Source: Nemopilema nomurai (lineage: Eukaryota > Cnidaria > Scyphozoa > Rhizostomeae > Rhizostomatidae). From it: a DNA stretch of 64,000 nt. The notes beneath the pieces are model-generated. The model was not told the origin of the DNA. It was given only the letters and a program-made list of their open reading frames with translations, and did not search any database. Below, one piece after another: positions 24,940 through 35,754 of this stretch (within the stretch, counting starts at the first letter, position 1; the number at the start of each line of letters is the position of its first letter). The DNA lies in assembly GCA_003864495.1 (NCBI GenBank), contig ML133498.1:1971153-2035152 (forward strand), written 5' to 3'. The translations under genes were made by a program, and so were the position numbers.

Positions 24940-25663
24940 GCCTGGCGCACACTAGAGCTTTCTGCTGGGCAAAAAATTATTCGTGACTGCGTGCTAAGCA
25001 GGAAGCACTAGTGTGCGTTGGACTTTAATGAGCTTTTTCGTCACTTGTGACTCATCTCACGAATATTCAACATGTTGAACAATTTTCGCCACGAGTGACG
25101 TTCTTCTGTGTGTATGCGCAGAAGCAGCAAGCTTGCAATAACGCAAAAAACGCATGCGTATCCTGGGAAAGAACTAAAACAAAATGGCGGAGCAAAGTGC
25201 GTTAGTGACTGATGTCATTTTAGAAGACAAAATCGCCAATATATGGCCAGACTATCCGTGCCTTTATGACGTGGCATCACCTGATTTTAAAAACCGTGAT
25301 ATGAGAGAAAAGTCATTTCAAGAATCTTATCTCACATCCAACAAATTTTCGGAAAATAATCGATCTTCCTCTTCCTCTTCCCTTTCACAATCTTCATCAG
25401 TATATCCCTCCATTTTGTTTAAGTTCTTTCCCAGGATACGCATGCGTTTTTTTGCGTTATTGCAAGCTTGCTGCTTCTGGTTCAGCGCATACACACAGAA
25501 GAACGTCACTCGTGGCGAAAATTGTTCAACATGTTGAATATTCGTGAGATGAGTCACAAGTGACGGAAAGCTCATTAGAGTCCAACGCACACTAGTGCTT
25601 CCTGCTTAGCACGCAGTCACGAATAATTTTTTGCCCAGCAGAAAGCTCTAGTGTGCGCCAGGC
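24940..25663. mobile_element. DNA transposon derivative with ~250-bp terminal inverted repeats and two truncated ORF starts
   Basis: 24940-25187 and 25410-25663 are near-identical inverted copies; both outer ends begin gcctggcgcacactagagc when read inward. About 222 bp of unique sequence lies between. At the inner edge of each arm sits an ATG: on the plus strand (25184) it opens a MADF-like start, on the minus strand (25413) it opens an acidic ORF of about 29 codons. The arms differ at only a few positions. This is the layout of a deletion derivative of a two-gene, converging-ORF transposon; MADF/Myb-type partner proteins are typical of PIF/Harbinger elements, so that superfamily is my guess. 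Flanking duplication is unclear (possibly AAA). It sits 131 bp upstream of the STIP1 start codon. Confidence 0.8.
25184..25410 (+). pseudogene. Truncated MADF-domain ORF inside the inverted-repeat element
   Basis: From the ATG at 25184 the reading contains IWPDYPCLYDVASPDFKNRD, a clear N-terminal half of a MADF DNA-binding domain (conserved Pro-Leu-Trp/Tyr-Asp and Y/F-K-N positions). After about residue 46 the MADF pattern is lost and the frame runs through Ser-rich sequence and into the right inverted repeat, with a stop at 25537. MADF domains run to about 80-90 residues, so half is missing. The change of character suggests an internal deletion joining the beginnings of two convergent genes. 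Not expected to be functional. Confidence 0.6.
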
Positions 25664-26204
25664 TAAAGAAAAGATCCAACTTTGCAAAACTACGTCTCAG
25701 TGCTCACGGCATATGGGAAGAATCCTATTCCTAGGATTGATAGAAACTGTCCGTTTTGCAAATCTCTTGGTAAAACTTCAATGGAGGACGAGCTCCATTT
25801 TTATTAGTTTGTCCCCTTTAACGAGACTGCTAGGAATTCTATGTTATCTATGATTTATGTAAAATTTCCAAGAAAATCATCCCTTGACCTTTGTGATAAG
25901 TTTATTGGGCTGATGAGTCAATAAGATACAGATTGTTTGACATCAATAGCTAACTTTATATCGTTGGCCTTTGAATCACGGGAATCTTTTGGGAAGTCCT
26001 CTATGTGCATATCCACTTTATAGCTTATGATCATTTTTCATTTGTTTATCTTTGTGTTAGTTGTTAGCTGTCTCTTGTAATTTATTGCTAATTTGTAATA
26101 GTAAGTATAATAATTGTAAATAACTTGAAAATATAATAATTGTGTTGGCGATGGGCCATTTCGGCCTACAAGCCTTAATAAAAAAATTAAAAACAAAATA
26201 ATAC
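25664..26204 (+). mobile_element. 5'-truncated, decayed non-LTR retrotransposon (LINE) 3' end
   Basis: Plus-strand reading around 25730-25900 gives IDRNCPFCKSLG, then MEDELHF and NETARNSML, the zinc-knuckle-like C-terminus that follows reverse transcriptase in many animal LINEs (CxxC ... EDE.HF ... R). The frame is broken by a frameshift near 25710, an in-frame TAG at the LHFY position and further stops. The segment ends with an AATAAA-like A-rich tail near 26180-26204. It abuts the right inverted repeat of the DNA element. Only the last ~540 bp remain. Confidence 0.7.
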
Positions 26205-27639
26205 AGAACAATGCCCCCTCGCATTCCACGTGTTGATCTTTCAATAGGGGGTGGCCAAACGCTCCTGGCCTTCACTCGAATTTTCACTCGACTCTTCACA
26301 AATGAAGCCACTCCCTATAAAATTCAATAGATAACAAAATATCTTTGCTTTTTTCTATTTTTTAAAAGGGGAGCAGATTTATTATCTTCTTTCCGCATCT
26401 TTGTTCCGTTGAATAACGGGCCTTTTGTTTGCTTGTCTAAACTTTCCTGCTAGCACCAAAAAGCTCGTATCAACGGCCTATCAAAGCTTGGTGAGAGAAT
26501 ACTAATTGCCTTAATGTGCAAAGAAGATCAGTAACACAACTAAATGCTACAAATTTCGGCAAGCTTTACATGTGTTTTTTTAAAGAAGACTTTGTTGCCG
26601 TATCCTATGGCTGCTTAATTCTTGAAATAAGTTTACTTTCTTGCAAAGATGTAGTAGCTACAACTCAGTTAGGAGACCCCAGGTGCCGTCGGTAATTGTT
26701 TGTCTGTCGGTAAAAGTTGAAACAACTTTAACAGCGTCTTGGTATTTCGGGGAAGACTTAGATTTGCACTTTTGTTATATCCAGCTTAGACACAAAGGAG
26801 CCACTACGGTACTAGAGTGTAAATTTGTGCACTATGATTAACTGTCTTTAATCAACCCTGTCAGTAAATTTCGCATGTTACACCCCCCTCCCCCCACTCA
26901 AAAGCCCCACTCAAAAGCATGGTATTAAGATGGTGATTAGACGAGCCTAGTTCCAACCGGGCTGAGCCCAGTTTGGGACAGAATTAATTCAAGCCCCGGA
27001 GCCTCCACTAACGGTGCCACTTGGGGGACAAGTGTCTTCAACAAGCTACCTGCTGATAGAAATTTTTCAAATAGTACAAGAAATCTTAAGAAACTATTTT
27101 CTTTCTCCATTTCTTCATTTTTTCAATTTTGTAATACCCTTTTTCTTGCCAATAACAAGCTCTAGAACTTGCGTAATGACTTTTCTATTAGAATAGAAAG
27201 TAAAGACTTCGCTAATTTTGAGAATCAAAAGATTTGAATGCCGCGCTACCCTTTAATGTAGACAAGCAATTGAAACCTCAATTGCTGCAATACATTTCCC
27301 ATCGGTTAAAGGGTGTCTCAAATCACAGAAAAAGGCATCTCCTGCATTAAGAAGGGCATTACCAATAATTAAAATAGGCGTGGTCTGAAAAGGCGCGCCC
27401 CTCCCCCTGAGTCTATTGATCCAAATGGTTTGCAGGTTTGTAGTCAGTTTCCGAAAACCAAAACGAGAATTGACGCATTCTCGTTTTCGTGAGAACTAAT
27501 TTTGGTGCCTACTAAAGATCATCCACCTCCAAATCTGAATTTGAAAATAATGGAATGCCGTGAAAACATTCAGCTGATACAATCATAATGTAGAAAAACT
27601 GAGGCTAAATCTGTGAAGTAATTGCTCCGCGATTTTGAA
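26205..27639. other. Intergenic; nothing recognised
   Basis: C-rich tracts near 26884-26897 and short random ORFs only. The right end should contain the promoter of the MEA1-like gene, but no core motif is obvious. Confidence 0.4.
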
Positions 27640-28970
27640 ATGTCGCCAGCACCATCAGATCTGCCTGCCCGTAAGGATGACGCCGAAGAAGACTTGCATA
27701 TGAGCCACTCCGGTGTTTCTGTTGCAAGCATTGAAGAAACTCTTTCTGAAGGAAGTAGCGACGAAGAAAACGAACAGGATAGTAATCCAGATGACCCATA
27801 CTCGGGCTACGTAGCTCTTGAACAGGATTTCCAGGACGAAGAACAGCAGACTGCAGTTGACGAAATTGAATACACTGCAACCTCTGCAGCAGTGAGCAAT
27901 GACAGTGGTGGCTCACAATCAGTGAGTTCCATGATGCGCTCCTTTAGCAGTAGATATTCTTGGTTATGTGAAGCACCTGAAGTTTTTTATTCATATTTGC
28001 TTTTAGTTCAACTCTGAAGTCTTCATATCAAATCTTGCTACGTGTCTAGCGTATGGAATTTAGATGTCTAGTATCTGTGTCTATAGTATGTAATCTAACA
28101 TATTAAGAATTTATTTAAGTTTGTTGGTACTTATCTATTTAAATAAAGGTACTTATTTGTTGATGAAGCTGAAATTTACAAAAGCTGAAAGATCTGCAAA
28201 AGAGTTTATCTGGCTGACTTTCAGGGCTCTCACTCAATTTGCACATCAGATGATACATCCAGCACAAGAAACCATGGCTGTTCAAGACTTTAAGATGTCA
28301 GAATGTAAGTTTTTCTCCAAGTCATGTGCCTGTTCACTTTTTCCCTGATGATTCTTGCCAGATTTTGGTGTATATTTGATTCATCATAATTCTATGTTTA
28401 TAACAAAAGAATGGTTGGGTAAGAAAACATCAAGTACCCTTATTTAGGTCCACCATTTTGTTGAAAACAATTGATGCTTTGTAAGCATAACACGAAACAT
28501 TCAATTAATATGAATTTTATAGATAAAATTTTAGACCCTTACAGAAGGAATTTTTTCCCAAAGCAGTAAAATACTTTCATGTATAGCTTTGCATGAAAAG
28601 TTGAAATTAAGCAAAAGCAAAATCAAATGCAAAATGGAAGTTTTATTCACTTGTATGTAACACAGTATTAGAAAAATGTGAGGCTAAACAGCAAAAATAT
28701 GGTGTTCATGCTTAAAAAAGGCAATGCAATGTACTTTGAAAAACCATTTGCAATAAAGGCTGTAACTATAGGGGATACACTGTATAAACCCTTGCCTTTT
28801 TGTTATGTTCATGTTTCTTCATCATAGCACAAACTGAAGCTGTCAAACAAGCCATGGCTGGATTCAACTTGCCAATGCACAATATTCCTGACTGGGCCAA
28901 GACTGTTCCTGAAGATAACTGGAAGTCAAAACTAATGGAAACAATAGCAAAAACCAGAAATGACCCTTAG
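27640..28970 (+). CDS. MEA1-like (male-enhanced antigen 1 family) acidic protein, three exons
   Basis: Exons 27640-27921, 28250-28304 and 28828-28970 join in phase across GT-AG introns (donors GTGAGT and GTAAGT) to give 159 residues. The N-terminal two thirds is acidic and Ser-rich (EDLHMSHSG, ETLSEGSSDEENEQDSNPDD) with a DPYSGYVALEQDF segment; the C-terminus carries VKQAMAGFNLP and IPDWAKTVPEDNW. An acidic N-terminus with a Gly-Tyr segment followed by a VK.xM..xxLP...xPxWA..vxE..W tail is what I know of the MEA1 family, a small conserved animal protein of poorly defined function first described from testis. The assignment is by motif memory and may be wrong; the gene model is firmer. Exon 2 is short and its acceptor (gcacatcag) is the weakest junction. 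Confidence 0.65.
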
Positions 28971-29306
28971 ATGCCTGAATATGCATTTCTTTCTTGTACA
29001 TACAAAATCAAGCTACTATCTATCAGTTAAAAAACTCAGCCTCTTAAAATATTCAAATTTTTTTGCTTTCCTAGATTTCATTATGCTTCATTGATAGATG
29101 GTCAAATGCAACAAGGGCAGTTAATTTATTAAATATTTAATTGCATTAAAAATCAACATAAGCTCAATAACTGGAAACTAGTTATAGATTAATGGCCTTT
29201 GATGAGAAAAATACTATTTTGCTTTTTCCAGTTAAGACTTTTTCCAATTATGAGATCACAAAATTGACTATGATTACTGACTATGACTTTAAACACACAC
29301 AATTCT
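28971..29306. other. Convergent intergenic gap
   Basis: AT-rich sequence between the 3' ends of the MEA1-like gene (plus) and the unrecognised minus-strand gene. ATTAAA-type signals occur around 29.13-29.15 kb and could serve the plus-strand transcript. Confidence 0.4.
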
Positions 29307-30726
29307 TCACACCCAAAAGGAAAGCTTAAATTCATGCATTTCTTGGAATGTTGCTAAGACTGCAAGATTCCCAGATGTGCAGCTGAGGCTTGTTATGTGG
29401 TCCAAGAGCATGGAGATTTTAACCTGCAAAATAAAGAAAGATTCCTGCAAAAATAAAGATGGAATTGTTTTTGGATTTATTTTTATGTTGGCATTAACAC
29501 AGAACTTAGAAATGTTGCATATGATGAGAAAAAGCATCAAATATGTTGTATGCTAAATAATACAGTAAAGCATGGCCCATTCTTTAGGCAAGAAGTGTTG
29601 AATAAGGGTTTCCTACCAATATATCCTTAGTGTTGTTCCCTGAAATCATAATCCTTTCAGCAAATTGTTGTTGCATTGGTGCCAGCAGTGCATAAACTTG
29701 CTTTTCATTTACCTGCTTATTACAACTTTCTGCTCTTTGATCTTTTGAAACCTGGAGATCACCATAGTCCAACTTGCTATAGTTGTCAAATAGTAGTTTG
29801 TATTCATTAAAAGACACTCTGTTCATGCCTGTGCCAAAATACTGTCTTGCCACTCACAGCATGGTAGCTGCTTATTCTTCTCTTAGTTCAATATTTGCTT
29901 AATCAATCATTAGTTTTATCAATATTTGAGATAAAATACACCTGACCACTGCTGGAAATGAAGAAAGCAAATGTCAACTTCCCATGCAAAATATTTCTTG
30001 GTGAAGACAACTCATATCTATAGAAATCAAGTTAGTCTTTGGTGCTGCATCATTTTTTCAAAGCAGGTAGTAGTGACACAATTTTGAGAAAAAATTTGTT
30101 ATATTTGAAATAAAGAAATTTGGAATTAGGGTTTGCACAATCCCAAGACAATTTTGCAAAACTTTGCTAGCCCAAGGGATTTTCAATTATTATTTCTATT
30201 TGTGTAATCTCTATGATATGCAATTGTTCATTTGCTAATGGTATTCTATTATTCATTTATTTATCATAGCAGGAATATAAGTAGTCTTTCCAAGCAATGA
30301 AGTAGCATTGAGTTTCCTTAGTTACATAATTGTTTATCAGGTTAACTGGACCGTATTTGATTAAAGTAAAAAAAATATACTTTACAAAAGGTATGTTGGC
30401 ATGCGCATGTAGACAAAACAGATATCATTGTTAACTAACAAAGATAATGCATTTGAATCCGAACAAACTATAAATTTGAATTGTATGCAAATCAATTACT
30501 TTAAAAACATCATGAGGAATGTCACAATTCCAATTATTTACAGCAAAAAGTATTATTCAACAGTCTTTTTTTACTAAAATGGATAATCTTTTAAGCATGA
30601 ATACATTTGCATCTGGAAAGGATAGCATTACCTGAAATAATTTAAGCGTCTAAGAGGTAGCAAGCCTAGTTTCATGAGCATAGTCTTGAAATACAGTGGA
30701 GCTCCAACATGAAATAATTGCAATTC
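29307..30726 (-). CDS. Unrecognised gene, four phase-consistent 3' exons
   Basis: Exons 30632-30726, 29942-30017, 29617-29841 and 29307-29423 (transcript order) have canonical splice signals and compatible phases: the first leaves two bases completed by the second, and the later junctions are phase 0. Together they encode about 170 residues ending in a TGA at 29307. Readable segments are HVGAPLYFKTMLMKLGLLPL, LSSPRNILHGKLTFAFF, NEKQVYALLAPMQQQFAERI and LLDHITSLSCTSGNLAVL. The C-terminal half looks helical. I do not recognise the family. The start is missing: no ATG fits upstream of 30726, so 5' exons should lie between 30.7 and 31.2 kb or further upstream. The acceptor at 29842 is the weakest. 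It lies 475 bp downstream of the CDY-like gene on the same strand, so it might also be an alternative 3' end of that transcription unit. Confidence 0.55.
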
Positions 30727-31201
30727 CTGTTTCCATTGTAATAATTAGCTTAAAAGCATATACATCATCATTGGTATCCCTTGTAAAAATAATAACTCTT
30801 TAACAAATCATTGCTAAAGATTGATCGAAATGTATCCAACATTTTTTAGAAAAGTACCAAGAAACAAAAGCCAAAACATGCCAAGCAAAGGACAACAAAG
30901 GGAAACAGCAATGTTTATCATTGCTTCATTTTTAAAAAGGACCTGGATTGGTATTTAATAGTGGTCAAACTTCTGGTACAAACTTCACTTAGAATACAAA
31001 AAATTATGCTCAAAGTGCAAACCAAAACTATTGTGAACTCAAGGTGTTTGAAATTGTAGGAACTCACATCAATTACTTTCAGTTAATGAAAAATGTGGAC
31101 AAAAAATTTGGGAAGCAAGATTTGTTTCCACAATAAGCAAAATTGCATCTATGTGTACAATAAAATTGTCGAAAATATCATAAATTGTAACAAAATATGA
31201 G
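30727..31201. other. Gap between two minus-strand genes
   Basis: No confident exon. Missing 5' exons of the unrecognised gene or the 3' UTR of the CDY-like gene may lie here. Confidence 0.3.
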
Positions 31202-34200
31202 CTATGAACAAGCAGGGTCTGACACTTCCTTCCAAAATTCAGCTAGGTCTTCAAGACACTTGGAAGCAAGTTCCTGTTCTCTGTCAATAGCTTCTTGTAA
31301 CTCGTTATCTGTCACTGGTTCTACACATTCATGTTCTCCGGCAGTTGTATTGAACTTTAATCTTGACAGTCTTGTTTTAGCATATTTGTTTTGTGATGCT
31401 TCTAAAGGCATTGTAGGACTAGCTTTATTCGATGAAAGAAGGCGACCTCTCTTCTTAGGACTGGGCCTTTCATGAGAGAGGCTTTCATTAACTCTCATTT
31501 CTTTCAATGTTGAAGTTATATCATCAGAAAACTTATACGATCTGAAAATATTGTTCACTTGTTTTAGCTGTTCCTCTAGTCTTTGATCAGGTAACTCTCC
31601 CATTAGCAAGGCTTCATTTTTGTGTTGGAGACCCATAAGTCTTGGTGCTAGAATTGGAACATGGGGTGTGCCGTTACAGAGACCATTCTTCTTTGAGAAC
31701 TCTTGAGACTAGAAATGAAACACACAAATTTCTATTCAGTGTCTATGCAGAACATTTTTAATCAATTTAATAGAATGTCATGAAAATGATAAAACAAATG
31801 TTACGTTTATGATTCATTGGGTGATTCACTCTTATGGTATTTCAATTAATTATGCATGAACCTGATCAATTACATGAGTTGACAGTGCCTGAAGTGTTAT
31901 GGAATCACATTTACTCATTTCTATGGTCAGGTCTATGAAATCCTAACTAATAAGTATGATACAGTGACAGTCTATGTGATGAAGGTAGGCTAACTTATTT
32001 TGACTTTTCAAGAACAATATTCTTTGAGCAAAAGTTCCATATCTAACAGTTGTAGAAAGATATATGCTTTTTGTCAACACCCAACATACTTTGGCAAGTA
32101 AAGGCCCAGCAGACATTGCCAGCATTTTAGAACTAATTAAAGTACATACATCATCGACCACAAATCAAACACAAAGCCAAATCTCAAACTGTACCCTTTC
32201 ACCACATAATACATTCTATGTTGTAAAAACCTACTTAATGTATTTTATTGCACTGAAGATATCAATCAAATTATTAGAAAGGAATCTTGTGAAATACCTG
32301 GTCAAAGACAATGTCAACAAGAGAGAGCAAGGCAGCAGCTAGTCCACTTGCTGCTGAGTTGATAACTGCTATGATTGGTTTTGGATAATGCTTCAGGGTT
32401 TGAAATAGATACCTGAAAAACAAAAAAGTGTAATAAATTAAAGATTAATACTGTTGCATTGTTGCTTGCTTGAAAATCATGATAACAGGGAGACAAAACC
32501 TCCTCAGATTGCTTAGAAAACAAGCCTTTACTAAATACAAGGATATCTGGATAAATACTGAATGATTATCAAGGGAATGCAAATTGTTCACAATGTCGTT
32601 CGAAAAGACCTTTTTTTGTCCTTGTGACAAAGCATGTGCACTTGAAGTTGATGGTTCTTTTCAAAACTTGTGTATAGCTTAGTAATAATTATCATATAGA
32701 GTGCGGAAAATAACCGACCCGAGCGGGACTTGAACTCACAACCCTTGACTTTGTATGTCAAGTGCTCTACCAACTGAGCTATCGGGTCATGCTTTCAAGC
32801 CAGCACTCGTGGCCAAGCCATTTATCCGCAGTTCCCCTCTCTTTTACCGATTGCACAGGGAGCCATCACAGCTCCATCGCAAAGTGCAAGGGACCTGTTG
32901 AATGAAAGAGGACAGCCCACACCAGGAGGGCCATCGCAGCCCCACCACTGGATAGGATTAAGGAAAGTGAAAAAGTCCCGAGAAAAAGTTTGAGTCTCGC
33001 TCGGGTTGATTATTTTTCCGCATTCTCTATGATCCTTCGTAAGAAATCCTGTTGCCTTAACCTTAGTAATAATTCTGGATGAAGAGCCAGCAAAAAATAA
33101 AAATAAGCAGATTTGTAATAAAACTACTTATAAGCATAATTTTGCCCTTTAGTTAGACAGTTAAATGGAACATTTGAAAAAAGTAGTAAAACACCCTTAA
33201 AAATCTCAGTCTCAAAACATTTGATAGATTATCTAAAAGCTATATTTATATGCTATATACATACTGAAAATAACTTGATGAAGAGACAGATTCCTCAGAA
33301 ATTTGAAGGGGAAAAATTTTTATAAATGTATGTGAAAAAATCATAAACAATCTCATACCTAAGGTTAGCCATCTTCTCGTCATATTTTGTCTTCTCTGAT
33401 TCCGCTGGAAATTTCAACAACTTTTCCATGTCCATGGTTGATGAAAAATAATCTTCTAACCCAATAATTACAACAATTTTACACTTTTCATCTCCAATTC
33501 TCTTTTCTAATTGTTGAATCAAATTATCACAAGTTTCAGATCTTATCCTTTTTGACCGTTTATCTTTGTGCTTCAAAACAATTTCAATATGATCAGCCTC
33601 CAGCACTTCTAGTTCTCCATTACGAGATACAAAAACAGGCACTGTCTCAGGACTTATCCATGAGCCCTCTTTATATGCCCTTTTAGCTGTCCTACATTCC
33701 TGTTCAACTGAGCTATCGAGTGGGTGGGAGTGCACATCAAGACAGTCAAGGTCAGTATCCTCATCAGAACTCTCATCTGGCATAAAGTTATTCTTGATCG
33801 GATCCTGATTTTCCTTGGTGCGTACTGTTGCCAGCTCACATTTGGTCTCCTCTTCTGATGTAAAACCAACAAAAGTGTCATTACTGCCTGGAAATTCAGC
33901 CAGTTGTTCATCAAATTGCAAAGATTCAGTTGAGGAATATTGAGGGTGTTGTTTTATTAATGAGCTTGTAGTCTCTGCTCTGTCCTCATTAAATAGAAAT
34001 ACATTATCATTTTTCACATTGCTATTATGTTTATCATAAATTTCATATTCCACAAAGTCTGAAATGAGGGGTTTTCTTTCCTTCCATGAACTGATGCTCT
34101 CTCCAAACCAAGAAGATGGCAGCCTGTGCAATACTGACAAGTCCTGACTTGGACACAGAAAGTATTCTGAAACAGTAGAGAGTGGAGCATGCATTTCGGA

Positions 34201-35754
34201 TACCTCAATCCAATTACTTGTTTCATCCATAAACTGAACAAGGACCTGTGGATTACTAGTTCCATTATGACGAATGCCCAGCACATATTCAACATTCACA
34301 TACTTGCTTTGATCTAAAGTCTCTTCTTCTTTTTTACAAATAACAATGTCATCTGCCTCTGTATCTGCCTCAACTTTCTGACTAGAGACAGTCTGATTTT
34401 TGTTTTTCTGCTTCCCTTTTGTAGAGCTCGATTTAGATGCCTTTTTATTGTCTCCTCTAACCAAATCAGTTCTTACTATTCTCTTTCGTTTGAGTGGAAT
34501 CATTTCTGTTATATAATCACAATCATGATTTCTTTTGAGGCCCCTGTTTGTTCTTCTGGGTCTTTTTACTAAAGAACTTTCTTCAACACCTGATTCTTGG
34601 TCCTTAACTAGCCTTCCATAACAAGACTCCTCTTTTAAATTTTCTTCTGGTAGGGTTGTTATGTACTTGCAAGATTCTGCATGTATGTTAGACTTTGCTA
34701 TCTCAGCCTCCTTATTTTCAGTAATAGTTGACTGGCTTGAATAAATAAGTTTTTGTTCAAAATTATTCACCAAGCTATCTAATTGAGCTAAACTATTTTG
34801 TGCCAAATGCAAAGAATCACCATCTGAATGCAAAGCATTTAGATTTCCATGGCAATGTTGTCCTTCATTTGACAAAATTTCACTGCTACCATTTTTAAGT
34901 TCAATGTCTTCAACATTCTCACGATGAATGTTAAGGTTAGATTGACTTGAAGGTGAAATCAAATTTAAAACGCTTGGCCTACTTGCAGAAGTCCTTCCCT
35001 CCTTGCAAGAAATGCTCTTTTGACATTCACAAGATTGGTTTGCTTCAGTGGTTTTGGTCCGCTTACTGCCACTCAAAAAATGTCCATTCCATTCACCGTT
35101 ATTCCTGACACGCACAGGCACAGGATCTTTAAATTTTTTCTCTGCAACTTTAGTTGAACCTACGCTGAGTTCTTCAATCAATTCATTTATGTCTGAATGT
35201 TGAAGCGTTTCCTTAAGAGTTAACGCATCTAAGTTCGTTCGATTGTCCGTTTTAACGCCAGCTTCGATCCTCCTCTCGCCATTTAACTGTTCTACACATT
35301 CTTTTGGTTTCTTGTAAGAACGATGCTGCCCTTGTTTTTGTTCGTTAGGACCATAACGGCAAAAATCACTAGATACGTTATGTAAAATACTGTCGTCTTC
35401 ATAGGGCTTGTAGTCAGCTGAACCTCCCGCACTCAGCTTTCCTGGTTTGTCTTTCCACGGCAGCAACTTAACCTGCAAGCCATCCTCCATGTTGCTTTGT
35501 CTCGCCACATCCATACCACGAACTTTAATTTCGCTGGTTGACTTAGTCCGAGTCGAGCGCTCATGCAATCTAGTTCCAAATAATCGACCAGTCCTGATCA
35601 GAGGTTTGTCAAAATATAAAATAACTCCACTTTGCTTCGAACCACTGCGAGGGTTTTTTCTGAGGCGATAGGCTTGTTCAGCTTGCTTTTCCCTCTTTAT
35701 TGTTCTATTATCGAGCTTACAACCAGAGCGAAAGGTGCTGTTCAATCGAGTCAT
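31202..35754 (-). CDS. CDY/CDYL-like protein: chromodomain plus enoyl-CoA-hydratase-like C-terminus
   Basis: Three exons, 33359-35754, 32298-32412 and 31202-31708, splice in phase to 1005 residues. Residues ~1-480 are low-complexity, basic/Ser-rich, with Lys-rich nuclear-localisation-like stretches (~397-455). A chromodomain-like fold is seen at ~486-535 (VEYVLGIRHNG, LVQFMDETSNWIEVSEM). From ~720 the sequence follows the crotonase-like domain of CDY proteins: HIEIVLKHKDKRSKRI, CKIVVIIGLEDYFSSTMD, YPKPIIAVINSAASGLAAAL, then PRLMGLQHKNEALLMG. In vertebrate CDYL this pair acts in chromatin repression, binding methylated histone H3 and, through the crotonase fold, CoA-type ligands or HDACs. Odd here: the chromodomain is central instead of N-terminal, the Trp of the WKGY aromatic-cage segment is Phe, and the crotonase part is divergent. 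Orthology to CDYL is an inference from architecture. The ATG at 35754 is the first in frame. Confidence 0.75.
32691..33033. mobile_element. Foldback element (~343 bp) containing a tRNA-like sequence
   Basis: 32691-32735 and 32987-33033 are imperfect inverted copies (atcatatagagtgcggaaaa... against its complement ending ...ccgcattctctatgat). The left arm overlaps the T-arm and acceptor 3' strand of the tRNA-like sequence, so a degenerate copy of that half-tRNA sits inverted in the right arm. The element lies in intron 1 of the CDY-like gene. It resembles a MITE or SINE-derived foldback; I cannot name the family. Confidence 0.6.
32715..32788 (-). tRNA. tRNA-like sequence (probable pseudogene or SINE-type tRNA head)
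   Basis: Read on the minus strand from 32788 it has a 7-bp acceptor stem (gacccga with tcgggtc), a D-arm gctc-agttggta-gagc with a good A box (tagctcagttggtagagc), and a T-loop ttcaagt matching a B box. The anticodon arm is abnormal: ttgac/gtcaa (six pairs with the flanking c-g) closing a loop atacaaa, which would give anticodon ACA after U33, and the T-stem has an A-C mismatch. The cloverleaf is one nucleotide longer than canonical. With the inverted copy nearby this looks like a mobile-element-associated pseudo-tRNA. Confidence 0.5.

Noticed and set aside
32715..32788. Functional nuclear tRNA-Cys(ACA) or tRNA-Val(TAC)
   Set aside because: The anticodon arm is over-long, the TAC reading lacks U33, and an inverted partial copy lies close by.
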